Origin: Microbacterium sp. SORGH_AS_1204
GTDB lineage: Bacteria; Actinomycetota; Actinomycetes; Actinomycetales; Microbacteriaceae
Assembly (NCBI RefSeq): GCF_030818935.1
Contig: NZ_JAUTBD010000001.1
Coordinates: 2,976,001-3,040,000 of the forward strand
Direction: 5' to 3'
Length of the DNA stretch: 64,000 nt
In this document: piece after piece, positions 1 through 7,564 of the stretch
How positions within the stretch are numbered: position 1 is the stretch's first letter
How the letters are laid out: every line of letters begins with the position of its first letter
Translations under genes and position numbers: made by a program
The notes under the pieces: generated by a model
Database searches by the model: none
What the model saw: the letters and a program-made list of their open reading frames with translations, nothing else
What the model was told of the DNA's origin: nothing

Positions 1-166
1 GATCTCATGCCGTCACGCTAGTCGGCCACGGACGCCGCCCCCGCGGGCTTGACGGACGTCCCGGTCGACATCGTGCAACGGCTACGACACACGTCCGGAT
101 TACGCAACCCCGAGCCGCTCGCGACCTGCCCCGCTTGACTGGAACGGCCGAGGAGGGAGGTGCCCC

Positions 167-457
167 GTGACCATGACCGACGCGACGTCCTCCGCGATGC
201 GGGAAGGGGATCTGGACGCGCTCCTCGTGCGTGCCGCGTCCGGGGATTGCGACGCATTCGCTGAGTTCTACGACGCGACCGCACCGCGCGTGTACGCGGT
301 GCTGCTGTCACTGACCGGCCTCGCTGCGCGGGCCGATGCCCTGCTCGAGGGGATCTACGTCGAGGCGTGGGAGCGGATGCGCGGTCGCGACGCCCCGCCG
401 TGCCCGGGCCTCGAATGGATGTCCGCGATCGCACACCGTCACGCGGCGGGTCGCTGA
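167..457 (+). CDS. Stand-alone sigma-70 region 2-like protein (96 aa)
   Basis: The 96-aa product resembles the N-terminal half of an ECF sigma factor. Residues 28-95 follow the region 2 pattern: DAFAEFYDATAPRVYAV, then a helix ending in IYVEAWERM, then GLEWMSAIAHRHAAGR. The frame stops there. There is no region 4, and only 8 nt remain before the end of the convergent next gene, so no lost C-terminal half lies downstream. The GTG at 167 is preferred over the ATG at 173 because GGAGGGAGG at 152-160 is spaced 6 nt from it. A complete ECF factor would be about 170-200 aa. It may be a remnant, or a small protein that binds core polymerase without promoter -35 recognition; the sequence does not decide this. 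Confidence 0.6.
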   Translation: MTMTDATSSAMREGDLDALLVRAASGDCDAFAEFYDATAPRVYAVLLSLTGLAARADALLEGIYVEAWERMRGRDAPPCPGLEWMSAIAHRHAAGR

Positions 458-465
458 CTACCCTT

Positions 466-798
466 TCAGCGGGCGCCGGCGTTCTGCGGCGCAGGGCTCT
501 GCTGCACGTCGAGGTCGACGGTGAGGCCGCTGGACGAGTTGGCCGCGTTGGCATACGCCTGCAGCAGGACATTGTCGAGCATCTCGGGCTCGGCGGTCGC
601 GAAGACGAATCGGAGCGGAATCGACGGCTGGATCCAGATCGTGCTGCGACCCGCCGGCTCGTCTGCGGGGTGACGCCACGACATCGTGAAGCTCTCACCC
701 CGGCGGAGCTTGGTCGCGATGACGACTTTGATGTGGGCGAGCACGCGATCCGGAATATGGATCGGGCTCGCGGAAGAGCCATAGAACAAACAGCCCAT
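466..798 (-). CDS. Small DUF7882-like protein, copy 1 (110 aa)
   Basis: This 110-aa protein of unknown function is a paralogue of the one at 1453-1767. Both share a GxLxYxS opening, an IxDRxLxHxxVV segment, the block KLRRGESF, and later WIxPSIPLxFxF. Such proteins are common in Microbacterium-type genomes and are often mis-named ATP-dependent DNA ligase; there is no ligase motif here. I see no signal peptide or membrane segment. It is convergent with the sigma-like gene and divergent from the MarR gene. Its upstream region is unusually AT-rich for this genome (about 825-880). The family assignment is from recognition and its role is unknown. Confidence 0.7.
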   Translation of the reverse strand: MGCLFYGSSASPIHIPDRVLAHIKVVIATKLRRGESFTMSWRHPADEPAGRSTIWIQPSIPLRFVFATAEPEMLDNVLLQAYANAANSSSGLTVDLDVQQSPAPQNAGAR

Positions 799-987
799 GA
801 TCTTGTCCTCTCAGGAGAACCGGCGGTTTCAAATTTTACTAGATTGCCTAACTATCGCCAAGTGAATTCCCTCTGAACGGGCCACGACCAGGCGTTGTTG
901 CACTCAGACGAAAATCTCTCGCTCCTCTGGAATCTCGGTCACCTAACTAGAATGTCTTCACGGGTGGCTGGAGCCTCGAGGAGACGC

Positions 988-1443
988 ATGACGATCGAGA
1001 TCGACGACGACGCCGCAACGACCGCCGCACGCGCAGTGGAACGCCTCCGCCTCGCCGAGGCACGCCTCGCGCGCAGGCGCCAAACCGACTGCGGCCCGAG
1101 CGAGAACGCGCGGGCCGCCATGCGCCTGGTGCTCGAACGCGCCGATGCCGGAGCAACCGTCACCCCCACCGAGATCGCACAGCACCTCGGCATCTCGGCC
1201 GCTTCGGTCACCGGCATGCTGGACCGCCTCCACGCGGGCGGACTCATCGCCTTCGTCGTCAACCCGACCGATCGACGCAGCAAGTTCGTCGTGCCCTTCG
1301 ACCGGGGCACCCATCCGGAGACCATCGACCCGGTCACCGCACAGATCCGGGCCTTCGCGGCCGCACTGCCGCACGGCACCGCTGATCAGGTCGCCGCGTT
1401 CCTCGACCGTGTGCGCGAGGTCGTCGACGCCGAGTGCACCTGA
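988..1443 (+). CDS. MarR-family transcriptional regulator (151 aa)
   Basis: The protein has a winged helix-turn-helix at about residues 45-100. TPTEIAQHLGISAASVTGML is the recognition HTH and NPTDRRSK is the wing typical of MarR proteins. Helical segments at both ends would form the dimer interface. I chose the ATG at 988 because CGAGGAG lies about 5 nt upstream; earlier in-frame starts (895 TTG, 952 ATG) lack such a site. The gene sits between two DUF7882-like paralogues on the other strand. The AT-rich interval upstream contains the octamer CCTAACTA twice (near 847 and 942), which could be operator half-sites. Its ligand and targets are unknown. Confidence 0.8.
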   Translation: MTIEIDDDAATTAARAVERLRLAEARLARRRQTDCGPSENARAAMRLVLERADAGATVTPTEIAQHLGISAASVTGMLDRLHAGGLIAFVVNPTDRRSKFVVPFDRGTHPETIDPVTAQIRAFAAALPHGTADQVAAFLDRVREVVDAECT

Positions 1444-1452
1444 CCGCCCCCG

Positions 1453-1767
1453 TCAGGGGCGCGGGGCGGCGTCCGGGTCGGGTTCGGAAACGATGCTGAG
1501 CCCCTGGGGCGCGCTCGCCTCGTTCATGAGGTCATCGACCCAGCGTCGGTTCAGGTGCGGTGGACGGCTGCCGTAGAAATGGAAGACGAGCGGGATCGAC
1601 GGCGAGATCCACAATGAGCGCGTACCGCTGCCGTCGGACATCGGGAAATGGAACATGAACGACTCACCGCGCCGCAGTTTGTTCATGAAGACCACACGCA
1701 GATGAGAGAGCGTCCGATCCTCGATGTCGAAAGAGTGGCCGAGGCTGTTGTAAACCAGTTTTCCCAC
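1453..1767 (-). CDS. Small DUF7882-like protein, copy 2 (104 aa)
   Basis: This paralogue of the protein at 466-798 shares its core: MGKLVYNSLGHSFDIEDRTL, NKLRRGESFMFHFP, and LWISPSIPLVFHFYGSR. The C-terminus is acidic and proline-rich. No catalytic motif, signal peptide or transmembrane segment is visible. It ends 9 nt from the MarR stop codon (convergent) and is divergent from the response regulator at 1966. The two copies alternating in strand with a MarR gene suggest local duplication and possibly shared regulation. Its function is unknown. Confidence 0.7.
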   Translation of the reverse strand: MGKLVYNSLGHSFDIEDRTLSHLRVVFMNKLRRGESFMFHFPMSDGSGTRSLWISPSIPLVFHFYGSRPPHLNRRWVDDLMNEASAPQGLSIVSEPDPDAAPRP

Positions 1768-1965
1768 CGAACAAATCTATACACGTTCTCGTGACGAACT
1801 ATCTGGCTGATCTGATCGAATCGACGAGTAGCAGGATAGGGACACCATGGCGTGCGACCGGAGTGCGCGGCAAGAAATGTGCCAAGATTGCGCAAGTCGC
1901 TATGCGACACCGCCTCTCGGGGGAGAACGCGGGCGCGAAAGCGCGAAAGCGGAGGAGTGGGTCAG

Positions 1966-2820
1966 ATGAGCGGGAGCACCGAGCGCGCGAAGACGGCGGT
2001 GATCGTCGAGGACGACCCCGACATCCGTCATCTCCTGTCGGAGGTCCTCGAATCGGCCGGATTCTCCACCGTCGCCGTCGGAAACGGCATAGACGGGGTC
2101 GACGCGGTGACCACCCATCACCCGCTCATCACGACCCTCGACGTCAACATGCCGGGGATCGACGGGTTCGAAGCCGCGCGGCGCATCCGCCAGCGCAGCG
2201 ACACCTACATCATCATGTTGACGGGGCTCGAAGAGGAGGCCGACGTCGTGCTGGGTCTCGGGGCCGGTGCCGACGAATACGTCGTCAAGCCGTTCCGTCC
2301 GCGCGAACTGCGGGCACGGATCGAGGCCCTGCTGCGCCGACCACGTGCGGGCGAGGCCGGCGACGCGCTCCCACCACGTCAGAACGACGCGGGAACGCCC
2401 ACCCCCGCCCGGGACGCGATGACCGACGCTGCGCCCGCGACCTCACCCAGCCGATCCGCAGAGGGCGGGGCCGCCGACGCCGGCGATTGGCTCGTGCACC
2501 GCGATCTCCACCTCGATCCCGACAGCCGCATCGTGCGACTCGGAGGAGAGGACCTCGAGCTGACCCGCACGGAGTTCGATCTGCTCGCAACCCTGATGGA
2601 ATCGAAACGGCGCGTACGCAGCAAAGCGGATCTCACCCTCGTGCTGCGGGGAGAGTCCTATGTGACGAGCTACTTCGTCGGCGATGCCGACAAGCGGGCG
2701 ATCGAAGCGCATATGACCAACCTGCGCCGCAAGCTCGGCGACAGTCCGCTCAATCCGCTCTACATCGAGACCGTTCGCGGCGTGGGGTACCGCCTGACGT
2801 CGGAGCTGTCCGGCTCCTGA
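1966..2820 (+). CDS. OmpR/PhoB-type response regulator (284 aa)
   Basis: The receiver domain spans about residues 8-122. It has the acidic pair EDD near the N-terminus, the phospho-acceptor Asp59 in LDVNMPG, a Thr in MLTGLEE and the Lys of VVKPFRPREL. A flexible Ala/Pro-rich linker of about 45 residues (about 125-170) is longer than usual. The C-terminal winged helix (about 180-282) includes ELTRTEFDLL and the closing VRGVGYRL. The ATG at 1966 follows GGAGGAG at 1951-1957. The likely partner kinase is at 5592-7337, but the two are separated by a GT2-like gene and a degenerate GGDEF gene. That split is uncommon for a two-component pair. It should act as a DNA-binding transcription factor. Confidence 0.9.
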   Translation: MSGSTERAKTAVIVEDDPDIRHLLSEVLESAGFSTVAVGNGIDGVDAVTTHHPLITTLDVNMPGIDGFEAARRIRQRSDTYIIMLTGLEEEADVVLGLGAGADEYVVKPFRPRELRARIEALLRRPRAGEAGDALPPRQNDAGTPTPARDAMTDAAPATSPSRSAEGGAADAGDWLVHRDLHLDPDSRIVRLGGEDLELTRTEFDLLATLMESKRRVRSKADLTLVLRGESYVTSYFVGDADKRAIEAHMTNLRRKLGDSPLNPLYIETVRGVGYRLTSELSGS

Positions 2821-2909
2821 TGCCCCGGGGAAGGACAGCCGCCTCGAGCCCCGCGGGGACCGAGGCACCTATTCCTCCGACCGTTCGAGCGACCGACGTC
2901 GGTCGGCGC

Positions 2910-4364
2910 TCAGACGGAGGTCCCGTCGGCGCGACGGACGAGTCGAGAGAGCATGGTCAGCGTCTGCAGTGCCACGACCACGCCGACGACAGCCCATCCG
3001 ACCCGCAGAACCGTCGACTGCGCCGTGGGCACCGCCAGCGCCCATCCGGCGATCAGGGCGACCACAGCGGCGATGAACGTGATCGTCGGCACCACGGCAC
3101 CGCGGCGACCGACGCCGTGCGCCGCTCCCCGCACGGCTCGATCACGCGACGTGCTTGGCAGAAGGCGCCGGGACCAGGCACGCACGGTGCACACGATGCG
3201 TACCCACCTGAACGCCTCCGCAGGAATCCCGAGCACCGCGAAGAGGACGTCGGTGCGCTCAGCCTTCTGCATGGCGAACGTGAGGCGCAGGTTCGACAGC
3301 ACGGCGATGACCGGTGGGATCAGCCACCACGGCGAGAAGACGAACGCCTCCACCGACAGCGACGCCGCCAGAAGCGCCAGGAAAGCCACGCGCACGAACA
3401 GGCCGGCCAGTATGCCGAGGTTCTCGGACCACGGCACCCGCAGGGTCGGATGAAGCGGCTGCGCGTTCGCGTCGCCCCACCGGCCGGGCCACAGGACGTC
3501 GATGACCTCCCCGATCCTCTCGACCTGCTGGGCGCCATAAGCCGACAGCGTCACCACCGCCTTCACGGCGACGCGCGCCGTGGTGCTGATCCTCGTGAGA
3601 TAGCCGGCGCTCCTGATGTGCATCGAGAGCAGGAGACCCCCGGCTTGCGCGCCCTCGATCCATGGAGTCGACCGGCGGGTCTGGGTCATCGCATCTCGCA
3701 GTGCGGCGACGGAGAAGAGCACGAACGGTCCGTCGAGCACGGCCGTGTTCCGGCGCGACAGATTCTGCAGCGTGGATCTCGCGGACTGCGCGCGCTGTCC
3801 GGCGACGAGGAAGCGAGCGATCACGCCGGTGGTCCGCTCGGAAGCGACGGTGCAGATCGCCGACACGCCGCCGATGCGAGCATCCGAGAGGGCCTCCGCC
3901 TCGAGGTCCTCGACGGCACGGGGGTGGGCGACCGCGCCGCCGTCGACGCTCAGCAGGTAGTCGCATCCTTCGACGAGGAAGTAGCCGTAGTTGAGGGCGC
4001 CCGCTCTCAGTCCGGGGTTGTCGCCGATGTCGTGCACGAACACCTCTGTGCACTGCGTGCCGAGCTCGGTGTGCAGCTCGTGCGGCCCGCTGAGCTCCGA
4101 AGCGATCTCCCGCGTGGCATCCGAACTGTCGCCGACGATGACATGGATGACATCCGGCACCCGGGTCTGCGCGAGGAGAGCCGCGAGGGCACCGGCGATC
4201 GACGCCTCCCGGTCGGAGACCGAGACGACGCATCCGATTGTCGAGCGGTGCACGTTCGTATCGCTGAGAACGGCCGTCAGCTCATCGACGTGCCGGTCGT
4301 GCTCCGCCGCGGGGCAAGACGGGGACGGACGGGGGCGGGAGGTGACGCTCGGCGCATCGGTCAT
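2910..4364 (-). CDS. GT2-like membrane glycosyltransferase with altered catalytic motifs (484 aa)
   Basis: The N-terminal half (about residues 45-250) has a family 2 glycosyltransferase fold: GCVVSVSDREASIAGALAAL, then NPGLRAGALNYGY, then LLSVDGGAV. Hydrophobic segments at about 320-370 and 430-475 would anchor it in the membrane. Usual GT2 signatures are altered. The expected DxD reads DGG (Asp141), the T/S-E-D region reads QAGGLLLSMHI (about 240-250), and no clear QxxRW follows. It may be a divergent enzyme or a catalytically inactive relative. The ATG at 4364 has a GGAGGGAG site; an upstream in-frame start is less likely. It is convergent with the response regulator and divergent from the GGDEF-like gene. 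Confidence 0.7.
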   Translation of the reverse strand: MTDAPSVTSRPRPSPSCPAAEHDRHVDELTAVLSDTNVHRSTIGCVVSVSDREASIAGALAALLAQTRVPDVIHVIVGDSSDATREIASELSGPHELHTELGTQCTEVFVHDIGDNPGLRAGALNYGYFLVEGCDYLLSVDGGAVAHPRAVEDLEAEALSDARIGGVSAICTVASERTTGVIARFLVAGQRAQSARSTLQNLSRRNTAVLDGPFVLFSVAALRDAMTQTRRSTPWIEGAQAGGLLLSMHIRSAGYLTRISTTARVAVKAVVTLSAYGAQQVERIGEVIDVLWPGRWGDANAQPLHPTLRVPWSENLGILAGLFVRVAFLALLAASLSVEAFVFSPWWLIPPVIAVLSNLRLTFAMQKAERTDVLFAVLGIPAEAFRWVRIVCTVRAWSRRLLPSTSRDRAVRGAAHGVGRRGAVVPTITFIAAVVALIAGWALAVPTAQSTVLRVGWAVVGVVVALQTLTMLSRLVRRADGTSV

Positions 4365-4504
4365 GGCAGCGGTCTCCCTCCTACCCGGGGTTTGTTGGCC
4401 GTATCCCACTTTGGGGCGGTGGCCGCAACGCTCCCGCGTGTACGCAACACCGTCCCCGCAAGATTTCCTCAAGATTCGCGGCACCGTTCGAGAGCGGGTC
4501 TCTC

Positions 4505-5584
4505 GTGATCGTTCTCGCCCTCCTCTCCGCCATCACCGCCGCCGGTGTCGGCCTGGCGATCCTGTTCCTCGCCCACGGGCGTCACGAGGACGATCGCGGC
4601 GGCGCGCGCGCCGAGATGGTCCGCTATTTCGGGATGGCCGCCATCGCCGCTCTGTTGTGCGGAGCGATGAACGTCCTGGAGGCGGCGGGCGGCGGCAGGG
4701 CGGCCGCCGCCGGCGGTAACGCGACGAACGTGATGGCCGTGGGTCTGCTGTGGGCGGGAGCCCGGCGCGTGAATCACCGCCGCGCGGTCGGAGCGATCGG
4801 CATCGTCGCCGTCGGGATCTTCCTGCTCGGGCTGACCTTCCTGATTCCGCTCGTGGATGCCACGGTACTCAAGACCGCCGGGCTCGTCGTGTTCGCCGTT
4901 CTCGGGGCTCTCGAGTGCACGCGTCGACCGTTCGCCGCTCTGCCGGGCAGGGGCCTGCTCGTGTGGAGTATGGCCCTGTACGCCGCCTACAACGCTGCGC
5001 GACTCGTCGTCGCCCTGGCAGCGGGCTCGAAGGCCCTCACAGGGCCCGGCGCGGTTTCCGCCGAGACGACGGCCCTCGTCAGCGCAGTCGTCATCGCGGT
5101 CGCCGCTGCGGGAACCGTTCGGATCGGACGGCAGCTCGACGACCGGCCGTCGCCCGGCACACCCGCGCACGACCGAGGAGCCCTCCGGCGCGAGACCGCA
5201 CGGCTCATCGAGGCCCACGGCGGCGCGAGCGTCACGCTCATCCGTCTGCCGGACATCGACCTGATCCGAACGGCGCACAGTGTTGCGCAGGGAAAGCGGT
5301 TGCTCGACGCCGCCGCCGGCGCCGTCGATGACGCGCTGCCGCATGTCGTGACGGGCCAGCCGTCACGGGACATCGTCTTCGTCGTCGCCTCCGCCGAGAC
5401 GGATACGACCGTGATGGAGTCGTCGGTACGCCGCGCATTCGCGCGACGTATGCCTCTGCTCGAGTACGACGATGTCCCGACCCTCGCTTTCGAACACTCG
5501 CTCGTGCGGACGGTGGACGCCATGTCCGCGCTGATGGGCACCGGCCGTCGCTGGTCGCGCCGTGGTCTGGTCGACGGGGTGTGA
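4505..5584 (+). CDS. Seven-TM protein with degenerate GGDEF-like domain (359 aa)
   Basis: Residues 1-215 contain about seven hydrophobic segments. The cytosolic C-terminus (about 228-345) has the shape of a GGDEF domain: VTLIRLPDIDLIRTAHSVAQ resembles the D-x-D-x-F-K-x-I-N-D stretch, and GKRLLDAAAGAVDDAL resembles the G-D-x-x-L helix. The active-site loop that should read RxGGDEF is instead SRDIVFVVASA. Diguanylate cyclase activity is therefore not expected. The start is a GTG. The gene ends 7 nt before the histidine kinase start, suggesting co-transcription. It may be a sensor or nucleotide-binding partner of the kinase. The fold call is by eye. Confidence 0.6.
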   Translation: MIVLALLSAITAAGVGLAILFLAHGRHEDDRGGARAEMVRYFGMAAIAALLCGAMNVLEAAGGGRAAAAGGNATNVMAVGLLWAGARRVNHRRAVGAIGIVAVGIFLLGLTFLIPLVDATVLKTAGLVVFAVLGALECTRRPFAALPGRGLLVWSMALYAAYNAARLVVALAAGSKALTGPGAVSAETTALVSAVVIAVAAAGTVRIGRQLDDRPSPGTPAHDRGALRRETARLIEAHGGASVTLIRLPDIDLIRTAHSVAQGKRLLDAAAGAVDDALPHVVTGQPSRDIVFVVASAETDTTVMESSVRRAFARRMPLLEYDDVPTLAFEHSLVRTVDAMSALMGTGRRWSRRGLVDGV

Positions 5585-5591
5585 CGCGCGC

Positions 5592-7337
5592 ATGATGCCC
5601 GATCACGACGTCAACTCCCCCGCCGGAGACCATTCCGCCACCCCTGCGGACGCCGTGGATAAGCTCGGGATCATGGCGACCCCGAGAAGCTCAGCACCTG
5701 CTTCTGCGGACGACGCTGGTGACGACGACGCGGGCGGCCTCGGCGGCCGTACCCGGTCGGTGTGGCTGCACCAGCTCATTCTGGGCGTGAGCGTCATGAT
5801 CACCGTCTTGCTCGTCCAGATGATCGAGCCGGCGCTCTTCGCGTACTGGCCGTTCTCGGCGGGCGTCGGTGTCGTCATCGCGCTCACAGCCGTGGCCATC
5901 GTGGTCCCCTGGCACAGGCTGCCCCGCGCGACGGTGTCCCTCATCCCGTTCGGCGACATCATCGCCATCGGTCTCATGAGCATCGGCACCGACCTGCGCT
6001 TCGGGTTCTTCTGGGTCTTCCCGATCATGTGGATCGCCTCGCAGTTCCTCCTGGTCTCCCTCGTCTCCGCGCTCGGGGCCGTCGGCGTCCTCATCCTCCT
6101 CGATGCGACCCTGAACGCGACGGGGCCCTCCTCGGCGCTGCGGTTCCTCGTCGTGCTGCTCTCGCTCACGTTCATCGCGATCACCACCTACCTCTCCGCC
6201 CGGCAGACCCGTGCGTTCAAGCTGTTGCTGCGGCGGCAGGCGAAACGGCTGCAGGGGACTCTTCAACGCGTCTCGGGCCAGGAACGGCGCGTGTCCCAGA
6301 TGCTGAACGGTCTCGACACCGGCATCGCCCGCCTCTCGGCCGAGGGGGAGGTGCTCGCCCTCAACGACGCCTATGTCGCCCTGTACGGGATCGAACGCGA
6401 CGAACCGCAGCGGCCCGGGGGCGCGATCGAGTACGCGACGCTGCGGGGCGAGCCCGTCCCCGACGACGAGCGACTGTTCGCCCGAGCCGCCCGGGGCGAG
6501 CAGTTCGCCGACGAGCGGGTGTGGCTGTTCGACACCCGCGGTGAGTGGCACGCACTGTCGGTGTCGACCCGGAGGCTCGTCTCGTCCGACGAACCCGAGA
6601 GCACGCTGCTGATCGTGCATGACGTCACCGCCCTCATCGAATCCGAACGCGCCCGCGAGCGACTGGCGGCGACGGTGTCGCACGAGCTGCGCAATCCGCT
6701 CACGGCGATCATCGGCCACGCCGATCTCCTCCTCGACCGTTCCGATCTCACGCCGAAGGTGCGTGAGGAGCTCGAGGTCGTCTCGGCCGCGGGCGAACGC
6801 ATGCAAAAACTGATCTCCGAGATCCTCGCCGCCTCTCGCGGCGTGTTCCGTGAGTCGACTGTTCCCGTCGCAGCCGACGCGAGCCGCATCATCGCGTCCT
6901 CCCTCACCTCGTTCCGGCCGGCGGCGGCGGCGCGGCGGGTGAATGTGATCGATGATCTCCCGCCGACCGCCGACGTGGCGGGCGACGGCTTCCGCCTGCG
7001 CCAGGCCTTCGACAACATCTTGAGCAACGCGATCAAGTACACCCCGTCGGGCGGGACCGTCCGCATCTCCGGCGAGGTCTCCCCCGACGATGCCATCCTG
7101 CGGTTCACCGACACCGGTATCGGCATCGATTCCGACGACCTCGACCGCGTGTTCGACCCCTACTTCCGCGCCCGCACGGCGCGCGAGAGCGGAACGCCGG
7201 GAACCGGACTGGGGATGGGGATCATCCGCAGCATCGTGGAGGATCAGGGGGGCTCGCTCTTCCTCGAGAGCGAGCTCGGCGTGGGCACCACGGTGACGGT
7301 CGTCCTGCCCGCGTTCACGGAGGACCCCGCGACCTGA
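5592..7337 (+). CDS. Membrane sensor histidine kinase (581 aa)
   Basis: Four to six transmembrane segments at about residues 55-205 are followed by a PAS-like domain (about 225-350, MLNGLDTGIARLSAEGEVLA). A HisKA domain has phospho-acceptor His364 in TVSHELRNPLTAIIGH. The ATPase domain has the N box NILSNAIKY, the G1 box DTGIGI and the G2 box GTGLGMGI. All residues needed for autophosphorylation are present. The start is uncertain: ATG at 5592 (used), 5595 or 5673. It lies just downstream of the degenerate GGDEF gene and probably phosphorylates the regulator at 1966-2820. The absence of a large extracellular loop suggests sensing in the membrane or through the PAS domain. Confidence 0.9.
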   Translation: MMPDHDVNSPAGDHSATPADAVDKLGIMATPRSSAPASADDAGDDDAGGLGGRTRSVWLHQLILGVSVMITVLLVQMIEPALFAYWPFSAGVGVVIALTAVAIVVPWHRLPRATVSLIPFGDIIAIGLMSIGTDLRFGFFWVFPIMWIASQFLLVSLVSALGAVGVLILLDATLNATGPSSALRFLVVLLSLTFIAITTYLSARQTRAFKLLLRRQAKRLQGTLQRVSGQERRVSQMLNGLDTGIARLSAEGEVLALNDAYVALYGIERDEPQRPGGAIEYATLRGEPVPDDERLFARAARGEQFADERVWLFDTRGEWHALSVSTRRLVSSDEPESTLLIVHDVTALIESERARERLAATVSHELRNPLTAIIGHADLLLDRSDLTPKVREELEVVSAAGERMQKLISEILAASRGVFRESTVPVAADASRIIASSLTSFRPAAAARRVNVIDDLPPTADVAGDGFRLRQAFDNILSNAIKYTPSGGTVRISGEVSPDDAILRFTDTGIGIDSDDLDRVFDPYFRARTARESGTPGTGLGMGIIRSIVEDQGGSLFLESELGVGTTVTVVLPAFTEDPAT

Positions 7338-7552
7338 CAGAGGCGCATCGAGCGGACGCGGCATCCGCCGAGACGACCACCAGCGGTCTTCGCCGTCGTG
7401 CTCGCCCGCGGCCTGCGACGGTCCGTCGGAGGGCTCACGGGTGAAACGGCGGGTGACAAATCGGTTCCACCACCGCACCTGTCGCCGGTGTCTGTTCTGC
7501 GGGATCGGTTTCCTCCCACGACGACAGGGCCGAGGCGTCGTGATCACGCGCC

Positions 7553-7558
7553 TAGGGT
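7553..7558 (+). promoter_or_regulatory. TAGGGT -10 box of a likely leaderless transcript
   Basis: TAGGGT lies exactly 6 nt before the GTG at 7565, with GTTCGC between them. Transcription would begin at or next to the start codon. No Shine-Dalgarno sequence is visible. The same box and spacing occur before the lipoprotein gene at 50901. No convincing -35 is visible. Confidence 0.5.
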
Positions 7559-7564
7559 GTTCGC

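Noticed and set aside
466..1767. ATP-dependent DNA ligase annotation for the two DUF7882-like proteins
   Set aside because: They lack the KxDG nucleotidyl-transfer motif and are only about 105 residues long.
1786..1800. GTTC-N7-GAAC dyad upstream of the response regulator as an operator
   Set aside because: Only four-base arms match, which is expected often by chance; no second copy near the start.
1791..4508. A 905-codon plus-strand frame covering the response regulator and GT2 region
   Set aside because: It overlaps the regulator with clear receiver and winged-helix motifs in another frame, and the product is Arg-rich without domains.
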